From: Bdellovibrionota bacterium
GTDB taxonomy: Bacteria; Bdellovibrionota; Bdellovibrionia; Bdellovibrionales; JAMPXM01
Assembly: GCA_963170185.1 (NCBI GenBank)
Contig: CAUJGS010000051.1
Coordinates: 1-64,000, forward strand
Length of the DNA: 64,000 nt
Reading direction: 5' to 3'
Each line of letters begins with the position of its first letter. The stretch's first letter is position 1. The translations under genes and the position numbers were made by a program. The notes below the pieces were generated by a model. That model searched no databases. It was not told the origin of the DNA and saw nothing but the letters and a program-made list of their open reading frames with translations. Of this stretch, positions 24,731 to 32,150 are shown one piece after another.

Positions 24731-25447
24731 GTGTTTTCACGAATTGTCTTTGCGATTCTGATGTTCTTGTTGCCGTCAGGTACCTGGGCCAATACCAGAG
24801 TGCGAACGGTCGAAGTTAAAAAGGATCAGATCGTCACGGTTAGGACGGCACTTGGAGTCGCAACGATCATTCAAGTGCCGGATCGACCGAACAGCCTTGT
24901 GGTTGGCGATCAATCTGCGTTCAAAGTTGAGTATCTGGACCAGGCCATTACGATCAAACCCCTTCACCGAAACGCGCGGAGCAATCTCTACATCTACACC
25001 GAGTACAGACGCTTCAACGTACAGCTCGTGAGTGGGCCTGAAGTGGCTTCCGATTATGTCGTCAATCTTGAAAACCCAAAAGAGAAAGCGAAAAGTTCCG
25101 CGATTGGTTGGCGAAACTTTCGCAATCACCTAAAAAATGAGTCCCTGGTTTTTGAAACCAAGAGACTCGCAAATACGGTTGACGGTGTTCTCTTGATCGA
25201 GTTTGAGGTGCATTCTGAAATCCGTGAACGTTTTCGTCCCGATTGGTTGTGGCTCACTCAAAACGGAGTTACGCGACCCATTCATAGCATTGCGCTTTCT
25301 GGTCAAGACTTGGGTGCTGGTCGCTCTATCAAAGGCGTGATGCAAGTTCTAAAGAGTGACGCATCCACAGCGGAACCATTGCGAATCGAATTGAGGAGAA
25401 AGAAAACCTCGTATCTCACGATCCCCAAGGGGGTTGCATGGAAGTAG
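24731..25447 (+). CDS. virB9: VirB9-like outer-membrane complex protein
   Basis: The 238-residue product starts at GTG behind TCGGAGGC. It has a signal peptide (IVFAILMFLLPSGTWA) and a VirB9/TraK-type N-terminal beta domain (RTALGVATIIQVPDRPNSLV, then NLYIYTEYRRFNVQL). VirB9 with VirB10 and a lipoprotein forms the outer-membrane core complex. Its stop overlaps the virB10 start by about 10 bp. An AATCG-aaaaa-CGATT inverted repeat precedes the gene and could help restart expression after the inserted cyclase gene. Confidence 0.8.
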   Translation: MFSRIVFAILMFLLPSGTWANTRVRTVEVKKDQIVTVRTALGVATIIQVPDRPNSLVVGDQSAFKVEYLDQAITIKPLHRNARSNLYIYTEYRRFNVQLVSGPEVASDYVVNLENPKEKAKSSAIGWRNFRNHLKNESLVFETKRLANTVDGVLLIEFEVHSEIRERFRPDWLWLTQNGVTRPIHSIALSGQDLGAGRSIKGVMQVLKSDASTAEPLRIELRRKKTSYLTIPKGVAWK

Positions 25448-26421
25448 CGGTGAAATCGTCCCTCATGGAGCGTGTTAAAAACTTCGCTTTCAAAGAGAAA
25501 GTCTATTTTTTGAAACGAAGAGAGATCAACTGGGCCTCACTTGCAAAGTGCGGAGCTATGGCACTCGTGATCGGAGTTGTGGGGATTTTGATGATTCCCG
25601 CACCCCAGGACACAGTCGGGGAGTTTCACGAACATGCCGCATTGGGAGAACGTCCCTCATTGGCTTCAGGCAGCGATCCCACTCACGATGCCGTAAGCCA
25701 GATCGGAGCGGGCCAGGGCTATGCGAGATCAGCCCCATCAAACTTGAGCCATCTCTATGCGCCAGCCTACGGAAGCGGTGGCGGCGCTACCTCTTTTGGT
25801 GACGAACGCAACAGCTCGATGATCCTTGCCCGTGGCGGCTTGGATAGCAAAACCCAACTTCCCCCGGGAAGTCGGATTTCTGTCAGGCTCTACGAGCGAG
25901 CCATCGTTGCGAATCATGGGATGCCTGTTATCGGTGTAGTCATACGCGATTACATTCACGAGGACACGCTTGCGATCCCTCAAGGATCAAAGCTCTTTGG
26001 GGATGTGACCTTTGGTGATGGTGGGGACCGAGCCAATGTGAGCTGGAAGTCTGTTCAATTCCCCGACGGAAGAGAGAGGGAATTCGCGGCCATAGGTGTT
26101 GGTTCAGATGGACAGGTCGGAGTTTCTGGTCGCGTTCATTCTGAAGCCTTAAAGAACACGGTGGGGCAAACGCTCACGCGCTTTATCGGAGCCTATGCGG
26201 AAGGCTCCATGCAGCGTGGGGCTTTAGGTGAGAACCCGGGGGGCGACGACAATGGATGGAAGAACGCCATTGCCGAAACCGCTAAGGACCGAGCCGAGAG
26301 CTGGGCGAGTGATCTCAAGAAGGAGAAGCGATGGATTGAGATTTCAAATCAAACGGAATTTTATGCCGTTCTAACGGCAAATTTCGCTTTCCGCGACCCC
26401 GGAACCACTTATGGCAGATAA
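25438..26421 (+). CDS. virB10: VirB10/TrbI-like channel protein
   Basis: The 327-residue product has a cytoplasmic start, a membrane helix at about residues 38-56 (AMALVIGVVGILMIPAP), a low-complexity Gly/Ser linker and a C-terminal TrbI domain. That domain contains LPPGSRISVRLYERAIV, IPQGSKLFGDVTFGD and NVSWKSVQFPDGRE. VirB10 spans the envelope and links ATPase action to the outer channel. It overlaps virB9 upstream and virD4 downstream by about 10 bp each, so all three are translationally coupled. Confidence 0.88.
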   Translation: MEVAVKSSLMERVKNFAFKEKVYFLKRREINWASLAKCGAMALVIGVVGILMIPAPQDTVGEFHEHAALGERPSLASGSDPTHDAVSQIGAGQGYARSAPSNLSHLYAPAYGSGGGATSFGDERNSSMILARGGLDSKTQLPPGSRISVRLYERAIVANHGMPVIGVVIRDYIHEDTLAIPQGSKLFGDVTFGDGGDRANVSWKSVQFPDGREREFAAIGVGSDGQVGVSGRVHSEALKNTVGQTLTRFIGAYAEGSMQRGALGENPGGDDNGWKNAIAETAKDRAESWASDLKKEKRWIEISNQTEFYAVLTANFAFRDPGTTYGR

Positions 26422-28021
26422 AAAAGAAAGTTCCCAAGTTGGCGATCAAACGCTGCTTTGGGGTGCCGGAATTGTTTTCGGCCTGATGGCTTTGAACAAG
26501 GTCTTTAACTTTTTGAACGTCTGGATCAGAGAGCCACAAAACCAGATCATTCTCCTTGGTCTTTGCGTATTGCTCTTAACGCCGCTTTTTTATTGGTTGG
26601 TAAGAAAGCACGAATCCAATTTGAAGAAGCAAACTCAAGAGAAAGCAGTCATCGGTAAAGCCGAAGGCTCTGTTTTCTGTGGGGTCACGGATAGGCAAGA
26701 GGAAGTTCATATCAAAACCCGCCAGCGAGCGATGCATACTCAAGTGATCGGCACGACCAACGCCGGAAAAACTGAGAGCGTGATCCTTCCCTGGGCAATT
26801 CAAGATATTGAACAAGGGCGCGGTCTGATTCTCATTGATGGGAAATCAGACCGAAGCCTTCTGGATAAACTTTGGGCGTATGCGGTGAAACACAAGCGGC
26901 AAAAGGATTTTCGCTTGTTTTCACTGAGTAGCCCCGATGAGTCACACCAGTTCAACCCTCTTCTTGGTGGCAGCCCCGAAGAAGTGGCTGAGCGCGTGTT
27001 CAATTCTTTTGAATTTGAAAACGAGTATTACCGAAGTGTGCAATTTGAAATCTTCGCTCAGGTGATGCGGATTTTTTCGGAGAGTCAGGAGCTTCCGACC
27101 TTCCTAAAGGTCTTTGAGGCCATCTCGACACCGAACAAGCTAAAGGCTCTGGCTGAGAAATCTGGAAACCAAGGACTGAAGAACTGGGCGAAGCACTACG
27201 CCGGTCTTCCTGCAACGGAAGTTGCGCAAAGGACAAGTGGCCTCACGGCGGCTCTTAGTCATTTTGCTTTTGGAAAGACTTCGGCGTTGTTCAATACGGA
27301 TAAGCCAAGCATCGACCTGGATTGTGCCTTGAGGGAAAATCAGATCGTGTATTTCCAGCTTCCCGTGATGCTTTCGCCTTTCCTGGGGAAAGCATCTGGG
27401 AAGATGATTCTGCAATGCCTTCAAAGTGCGGTCGCAAACCGTCACCGTGGGGAAAATCGGAATCACAAGTTTTACTCGGTCTTCCTCGATGACTTTTCTG
27501 AGTACCTATACCCAGGCTTTGTCACGATCTTGAACAAATCGAGAAGTGCTAACGTTGGGATCGTGTTTGCGCATCAGGCCTTGGGTGATATCAAGACAAT
27601 GGGTGACGCGATTGCCAATTCGATTCTGACTAATGCGAATCTCAAGGTGTTCATGCGCGGCAATGACCCCGAATCGGCGGAATACTTCTCGAAGGTAATC
27701 GGAACCGTCACGAGCATGAAATACACCTCACGCACGAAACGTGGCGTGTTCAGCCAAGAGGACACAGGCGACGCTTCGGCCCGTGAGGTGGATGAGTTTA
27801 TCATTCATCCCAACCGTTTCAAAAGCGAACTTGGTGTGGGACAAGCCGTTATGGTCATTCCACACGAGGCTGGAAGTCGAACCATCAACATCAAGTTCCA
27901 GAAGTTTGATGACCTACCACCTGAGCCATTTTTGAAAGTTGAGAAGACGGCATCAGCCGGACTTACGGATTTACCTGAGACTGAAACGCCTCGATTTCAT
28001 GGAGGTAAAAATGCAGCGTAA
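26411..28021 (+). CDS. virD4: VirD4/TraD-type coupling ATPase
   Basis: The 536-residue product has two N-terminal membrane segments (WGAGIVFGLMALNKVFNFL and IILLGLCVLLLTPLFYWLV). A P-loop ATPase follows with Walker A GTTNAGKT (114-121) and a Walker B-like YSVFLDDFSEYL with Asp360-Asp361. The order and the VIGTTNAGKTESV motif match type IV coupling proteins, which bring the relaxosome to the channel. It overlaps virB10 at its start and the lipoprotein gene at its end. No virB11 gene accompanies it. Confidence 0.9.
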   Translation: MADKKESSQVGDQTLLWGAGIVFGLMALNKVFNFLNVWIREPQNQIILLGLCVLLLTPLFYWLVRKHESNLKKQTQEKAVIGKAEGSVFCGVTDRQEEVHIKTRQRAMHTQVIGTTNAGKTESVILPWAIQDIEQGRGLILIDGKSDRSLLDKLWAYAVKHKRQKDFRLFSLSSPDESHQFNPLLGGSPEEVAERVFNSFEFENEYYRSVQFEIFAQVMRIFSESQELPTFLKVFEAISTPNKLKALAEKSGNQGLKNWAKHYAGLPATEVAQRTSGLTAALSHFAFGKTSALFNTDKPSIDLDCALRENQIVYFQLPVMLSPFLGKASGKMILQCLQSAVANRHRGENRNHKFYSVFLDDFSEYLYPGFVTILNKSRSANVGIVFAHQALGDIKTMGDAIANSILTNANLKVFMRGNDPESAEYFSKVIGTVTSMKYTSRTKRGVFSQEDTGDASAREVDEFIIHPNRFKSELGVGQAVMVIPHEAGSRTINIKFQKFDDLPPEPFLKVEKTASAGLTDLPETETPRFHGGKNAA

Positions 28022-28445
28022 AATGTATGTGATCGCTTGTGCCTTGGTTTCCGTGCTCAGCCTTAATGGATGTGCGACTCAAGGAAAGAGTGCCGGACTT
28101 GGTGGACTTATTGGAGCAACTGGCGGAGCTGCACTAGGCGGTATCGCCGACCCTGGCAAAAAGGGTGAATATCGAACCCGTAATGTGGTAGTTGGCGCGA
28201 CGATTGGTGGAATGGCGGGCCTGATTGCTGGCTCCACTCTCTTTGATGAAATCAAAGCAAGAGAGAGCAAGGCTTACGCGAATGGACGCGGATCGGCTCC
28301 TCGTCAAGTGACGGGAGCGATGCCGTCTTTGCGAGAAGCCAAGATCGAGTCGAGATGGATCGAAGGGCGTGTGGTAGGAAACCGCTACATCGAGGGACAT
28401 TTCGAGCACATCATCACGGAACCAACTCGCTGGGACAGCCAGTAA
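28011..28445 (+). CDS. Glycine-zipper lipoprotein, possible VirB7-equivalent
   Basis: The 144-residue product starts MQRKMYVIACALVSVLSLNG with a lipobox cysteine at residue 21 and GGAGG before the ATG. Residues 27-80 are a glycine-zipper stretch (GLGGLIGATGGAALGGIA, GATIGGMAGLIAGS) like those in outer-membrane lipoproteins. It lies at the end of the secretion operon, overlapping virD4 by 11 bp. Core-complex lipoproteins such as VirB7/TraN hold the channel in the outer membrane, so this is a candidate for that role, though it is longer than VirB7. The C-terminal part is basic and unrecognised. Confidence 0.65.
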   Translation: MQRKMYVIACALVSVLSLNGCATQGKSAGLGGLIGATGGAALGGIADPGKKGEYRTRNVVVGATIGGMAGLIAGSTLFDEIKARESKAYANGRGSAPRQVTGAMPSLREAKIESRWIEGRVVGNRYIEGHFEHIITEPTRWDSQ

Positions 28446-28520
28446 CCAAATGCGGTAAGTTTAAGCCAATTCAGAGCGTAACTTACTGACTTCACGCATT
28501 GCTTGTATTAAGAGACGCGG

Positions 28521-29912
28521 ATGGAAAACGGGACAAATCTCATATCAAATCAGACTTGGGTTATTGCGGACACCAACTACTTTCTGCATTTTCAGTACCC
28601 CGATCAAATTGACTGGAACGCTTTAGTTTCATCAAAGCAAATTATTTTGGTTGTTCCAGTGACCGTAATTGATGAACTCGACAAACATAAAAATGCATCT
28701 TCGGCAAAGCTGCGCTCAAGAGCAAAGTCGACAATTGCGAAACTAAGAGACGTTAGCCGAACTGATACAAAAATGTGGGGTCAGGATATTCGGGTGGAAA
28801 TTGCTCCGAATATCCCCCTGGTTGATATGAAAGATCTTGGGTTAGATGAAGGCCGCGCAGACGACAGAATTATCGCATTTGCGATTTCCTTTGCTAAAAA
28901 TAGAGAAACTGAGTCATCACGAGTTTTTGTTGTCTCAAATGACTTCGGTATGGAGCTAAAGTCTAAAGGGCGCGGTATTCGCTTGTTAGCACTACCCGAC
29001 GATCTTGCTCTTGCTGGCGAGTTAGATCCACTCGAAAAAGAGTTAAGGGATTTGAAGAAGCAAAATGCAGCCCTTACCAGTCGGATACCTAATCTTTCTG
29101 TTACAATGAATGAGTCTGGAAGCCGATTTGACACAACATTATCTCCAGTTCCAAATCTTACCGATGACGAAATTGAGTTAAGAGTTGCTGAAGTTAAGAA
29201 ACTTAATCCGCTTCATGTTGAAGCTCCAATTACTGTTGACGTAAAAGATAAAGAGGTCAGTTCACAGTACAATATAGATCTACAAAAGATTTCCGCTGCG
29301 GTATCCGCGCTCCAGGGGCTGGGACGTCCATCAAAGGAACAGTGGGAACAATATAATTCTAAACTTGAACATTTCTATAGAGAATATCGAGACTATCTTC
29401 GTCAAGAACAAGCCCACAAAGAGCTTGTGGGGCGGTCGATATTTCTAAATCTAGATATCGAAAACGCCGGAACAACTCCAGCCAGCGATGTTCGAGTGAT
29501 TTTGCATTTTCCAGACGGATTTCAGCTGATCGAATATGAAGACTTCCCCGAAGCACCAAACGCGCCTTTAGCTCCCCGAGAGCCTCGTCTGCACAGCCTA
29601 GCCGAAATGATATCCATGAATCATTTGATGCAGTCCGGGCTGTCCAGGCCCATACCGGGGCTAAGCTCACTTGAGATAAATAGGGAGCCACCAAATGTTA
29701 GTGGTTTTTCAATCAAACCCACTAATAGCTTCGAAGTTAAGTTCAATGTTCGAAAGGTGATGCATGGAGACCCTATTTTCTTGAGGTGTTTGGTTGTAAT
29801 TTTTGATTCTGCGGCCGAAGCTCACTCTTTTGCTATAGACAGTAAGATTATCTGTGATGAGTTGCCCGAACCATCACACAGCCAACTTCATGTCATCGTA
29901 AATCGGCAATAA
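28521..29912 (+). CDS. PIN-domain nuclease-like protein with C-terminal beta domain
   Basis: The 463-residue product begins with a PIN domain: IADTNYFLHF (first acidic site), TVIDELDKHK (second), GRADDRIIAFAI (third) and VVSNDFGMELKSKG (fourth). These are the acidic residues of a metal-dependent RNase fold of the PhoH-linked or VapC-like kind. A coiled-coil link at about 165-190 leads to an unrecognised C-terminal region with an Ig-like strand pattern (LDIENAGTTPASDVRVIL). No antitoxin-like small gene is adjacent. The gene is more AT-rich than the secretion genes and lies after the T4SS operon, so it looks like cargo, possibly toxin or defence. Confidence 0.65.
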   Translation: MENGTNLISNQTWVIADTNYFLHFQYPDQIDWNALVSSKQIILVVPVTVIDELDKHKNASSAKLRSRAKSTIAKLRDVSRTDTKMWGQDIRVEIAPNIPLVDMKDLGLDEGRADDRIIAFAISFAKNRETESSRVFVVSNDFGMELKSKGRGIRLLALPDDLALAGELDPLEKELRDLKKQNAALTSRIPNLSVTMNESGSRFDTTLSPVPNLTDDEIELRVAEVKKLNPLHVEAPITVDVKDKEVSSQYNIDLQKISAAVSALQGLGRPSKEQWEQYNSKLEHFYREYRDYLRQEQAHKELVGRSIFLNLDIENAGTTPASDVRVILHFPDGFQLIEYEDFPEAPNAPLAPREPRLHSLAEMISMNHLMQSGLSRPIPGLSSLEINREPPNVSGFSIKPTNSFEVKFNVRKVMHGDPIFLRCLVVIFDSAAEAHSFAIDSKIICDELPEPSHSQLHVIVNRQ

Positions 29913-30030
29913 ATTAGCTCATTTATGTTGAGAGAAAAGTTACGTCTAAAAAAAATGAGTTCTCCAATTGAGTAATCTCATCTCGAAAAAAGGATGATGA
30001 TGCATACTCCTTCACAGAACGCTTTTTAAA

Positions 30031-30795
30031 ATGAGCGGAAAATACATTCCGCACCAAGAAATCATATTTGCGGCTAAAACCGGATTTTTGAGTAAGGATT
30101 TGTGGCTAAAGTATTTCACTGCTCGTTCTCCAAGTCGAAACTCTCGCATATGGAATCGATTCTTAGCGGACGGTTACTTCAAGAAACACGAATCCAAGAT
30201 GTTGCCAGACGTCTTGGTTTTGGATCGCGCTGCTCGTGAAGAGCTTGAAAGGCGAGGAGCCAACGTCGTTACTAGTCCCCATCTGAGCCAGTTCGATCAC
30301 GATGAAAAAGCTGCGAGAATTGCCTTAGCATTACAGAGAACAGAGTTGATCGAGGATTTTACTACAGAAGCAGAACTCAAACGACAGCATTGGTTGTGGC
30401 TCAAAAGCACAAAGGCTGGAGTCGAGGCGAAGTTTCCTGATCTGACACTTAAGCTACCTGTTGGTGCGAAGTTTTTGAAAGTTGCAGTCGAGATCGAGCA
30501 ATCAAAGAAAAATTTTGATCGTTACAAGAAAGTGATGAGCAGCTACGCCAGCTCAAAAGATATCGACCTTGTGGTTTTCATTTCAAACAACCAAGCGATT
30601 TTCAATTCGATCTCTCGGGCAATGAAAGAAGTGAATTATCCTACATGGGAACGACCCGTTGGTTTCGGCAAGATGAATTTGTGGCTCAAGAACCCCGAGT
30701 CAGCGTCCATATACTTGAGTAGATCCGTGACCTCGATATGCGAAATCGTCGCAGATGTGACTAGCAACACAACTAGCAAATCGTTTGCTAGTTGA
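30031..30795 (+). CDS. Replication-relaxation-like protein (candidate relaxase or nickase)
   Basis: The 254-residue product has an N-terminal winged-helix-like part (AAKTGFLSKDLWLKYFTARS). A later core reads FPDLTLKLPVG, then VAVEIEQSKKNFDRYKKVM. PD with 15-20 residues to ExE is a PD-(D/E)xK nuclease-like pattern seen in the Replic_Relax family of plasmids and ICEs. No HUH or MOB histidine triad was found in the element, so this is the best candidate to process the origin of transfer. It ends 51 bp before the 126-bp palindrome. The start at 30031 lacks a good ribosome site, so it may begin elsewhere. Confidence 0.58.
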   Translation: MSGKYIPHQEIIFAAKTGFLSKDLWLKYFTARSPSRNSRIWNRFLADGYFKKHESKMLPDVLVLDRAAREELERRGANVVTSPHLSQFDHDEKAARIALALQRTELIEDFTTEAELKRQHWLWLKSTKAGVEAKFPDLTLKLPVGAKFLKVAVEIEQSKKNFDRYKKVMSSYASSKDIDLVVFISNNQAIFNSISRAMKEVNYPTWERPVGFGKMNLWLKNPESASIYLSRSVTSICEIVADVTSNTTSKSFAS

Positions 30796-30846
30796 GGGAC
30801 AGATCCTCGCACGAAAAATTGAGCAGATTTATATTTAAAAACAATA

Positions 30847-30972
30847 ACTTACCCTCCGTCTCACTTTATGGGGACTGCCCCTGATCGACTCAAGACCCCT
30901 CCCACCCAACGAGTACATTGGTTGAGAGGGGTCTTGAGTCTAGGGGCAGATAAATTTCGGTGGAGGGTAAGT
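30847..30972. repeat. 126-bp nested palindrome, candidate oriT
   Basis: Three sets of arms are nested. The outer 11-bp arms ACTTACCCTCC (30847-30857) pair with 30962-30972, the middle 8-bp arms CTGCCCCT (30875-30882) pair with 30942-30949, and the inner 15-bp arms (30887-30901 and 30926-30940) are perfect. A CCAA/TTGG pair continues in the loop. It lies between the relaxation-like gene and a putative accessory gene, as expected for an origin of transfer or of element replication. No nick consensus was identified. Confidence 0.6.
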
Positions 30973-30989
30973 CTGAAAGGATTAAAAAA

Positions 30990-31625
30990 ATGGATAATTT
31001 AGAGAAGAAGAGAGAAATGCAGGCGGCCTGTGATGTCATAGGAAGTGAGGTGTCAAAAACAAGTGAAGTGCTAAACGAAGTGGTTTCGGTTTCCAATCGG
31101 AGTGGCCGCGGTGTTCAATCGGCACACGGCCTCGACGCTCAGTCGGCGCTCGCCTCGGACAAGACGGCCTTGGGTGTCCACGATTGTGTGGTGGAGGAAT
31201 CTGGTGAGGTCATTGATGAAGCGACTTCGATTTCCAATCGGAGGGGCCGTAAGGGACGCTCAAGCGCCGCGCGGCTTGGAGCCGATCAGTTCGATAGCGC
31301 GGCTGATAACACGCAATATCGCGTTCTGATTTCGCCCGAAGCGAATCTCGCAGTTGACGATCTGATCGGCCATGTCAATTCGGGGTTCGATGGCGGGAAG
31401 GTCACACGGCCTCAGTTGGTGAGCTGGATTCTTTGTAAGTTCGCACGGACCATCGCAGAGCCAGATTTGCAGGAGATTCGTGCCGTCCACTTCGACCGCA
31501 TTGCTTATTTTGAAGCCTTGCTGAAGCGGGCTAAGGAGACGGGCGAAGTACCGCCAGAGCTAGCGGCTTTGCTTCCCGCATCCAATGTTACAATGAACAA
31601 TGGCAGGAAAAAACGATCTGTTTGA
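30990..31625 (+). CDS. Putative accessory DNA-processing protein
   Basis: The 211-residue product starts MDNLEKKREMQAACDVIGSE behind GAAAGGA. Two similar segments, VVSVSNRSGRGVQSA and ATSISNRRGRKGRSS, show an internal duplication of SNR-GR basic motifs. The C-terminal half reads NTQYRVLISPEANLAVDDLI and TRPQLVSWILCKFA, which could be a ribbon-helix-helix-like DNA-binding region. It starts 17 bp after the candidate oriT, as relaxosome accessory proteins often do. The family is not recognised and the role is inferred from place. Confidence 0.5.
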   Translation: MDNLEKKREMQAACDVIGSEVSKTSEVLNEVVSVSNRSGRGVQSAHGLDAQSALASDKTALGVHDCVVEESGEVIDEATSISNRRGRKGRSSAARLGADQFDSAADNTQYRVLISPEANLAVDDLIGHVNSGFDGGKVTRPQLVSWILCKFARTIAEPDLQEIRAVHFDRIAYFEALLKRAKETGEVPPELAALLPASNVTMNNGRKKRSV

Positions 31626-31661
31626 CATAATATCACCATTGATTTTATCATCAATGGTGAT
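31622..31661 (+). promoter_or_regulatory. Promoter overlapped by a 12-6-12 palindrome
   Basis: TTGACA (31622-31627) is followed 18 bases on by TATCAT (31646-31651), five of six matches to the -10 consensus. The perfect arms ATCACCATTGAT (31632-31643) and its complement (31650-31661) fill the spacer and cover the -10. The XRE gene starts 38 bp later, so it probably binds here and limits its own operon, including the recombinase. Confidence 0.6.
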
Positions 31662-31698
31662 GTAAGATGCTCTATAAGGGCTAACGAATGGAATAATG

Positions 31699-31923
31699 AT
31701 GAAAAATGGAGAAATCCTAAAGCTCAGAGAGCGGCTTGGTCTTGATCGCCATCAGTTCGCGGAGTTTTTGGGACTGACCAGTTACCAAAGCATGATGAAC
31801 ATTGAAAATGGTGTCAGGAATCCAAGTCGCTTGGCAATGAAGGTGTTGCGCTACATCGACTCGCTTTCAAAGGCGAAAGCTCTGGCTTTCATTGAGGAGT
31901 TAAATCGCCATGAGCCTAGATAA
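31699..31923 (+). CDS. XRE-type regulator controlling the recombinase operon
   Basis: The 74-75 residue product (ATG at 31696 or 31699) is essentially one helix-turn-helix: LRERLGLDRHQFAEFLGLTS, then MMNIENGVRNPSRLAMKVL. It is small like the Cro/CI-type regulators of mobile elements. The palindromic promoter 38 bp upstream is its likely binding site. The recombinase gene lies 220 bp downstream on the same strand, so it may set the level of excision and integration. That role is inferred from the arrangement. Confidence 0.75.
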   Translation: MKNGEILKLRERLGLDRHQFAEFLGLTSYQSMMNIENGVRNPSRLAMKVLRYIDSLSKAKALAFIEELNRHEPR

Positions 31924-31949
31924 GTTCTGGCAAAACTGTAAGGAAGCTA

Positions 31950-32150
31950 ATGACACACTCTTCGGGCAACGTTGGCAAGAGGGCCAGCTCCGATCAGTTG
32001 AGTGTCCACTTGATTCCGGTCAATAAACAAGTTGCAGATGATCCAATACGACGGGCAGAGATCGTCAGTCTTATCGCGCAGATCGTGCTGTTGGGGAAAT
32101 CGCGTAAGCGTGTGAGCCGAAAGAAAAAGGAAGAGAAGTATGCCGTATAA
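31950..32150 (+). CDS. Small basic protein before the recombinase
   Basis: The 66-residue product ends in IVLLGKSRKRVSRKKKEEKY, a very basic tail, and its stop overlaps the recombinase start by 11 bp, which favours coupled translation. A second, 38-residue frame (ATG 31910, ending 32026) overlaps its first half and starts inside the XRE gene; either or both may be made. No ribosome site is convincing for ATG 31950. The basic tail could bind DNA near the attachment sites, but no family is recognised. Confidence 0.4.
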   Translation: MTHSSGNVGKRASSDQLSVHLIPVNKQVADDPIRRAEIVSLIAQIVLLGKSRKRVSRKKKEEKYAV

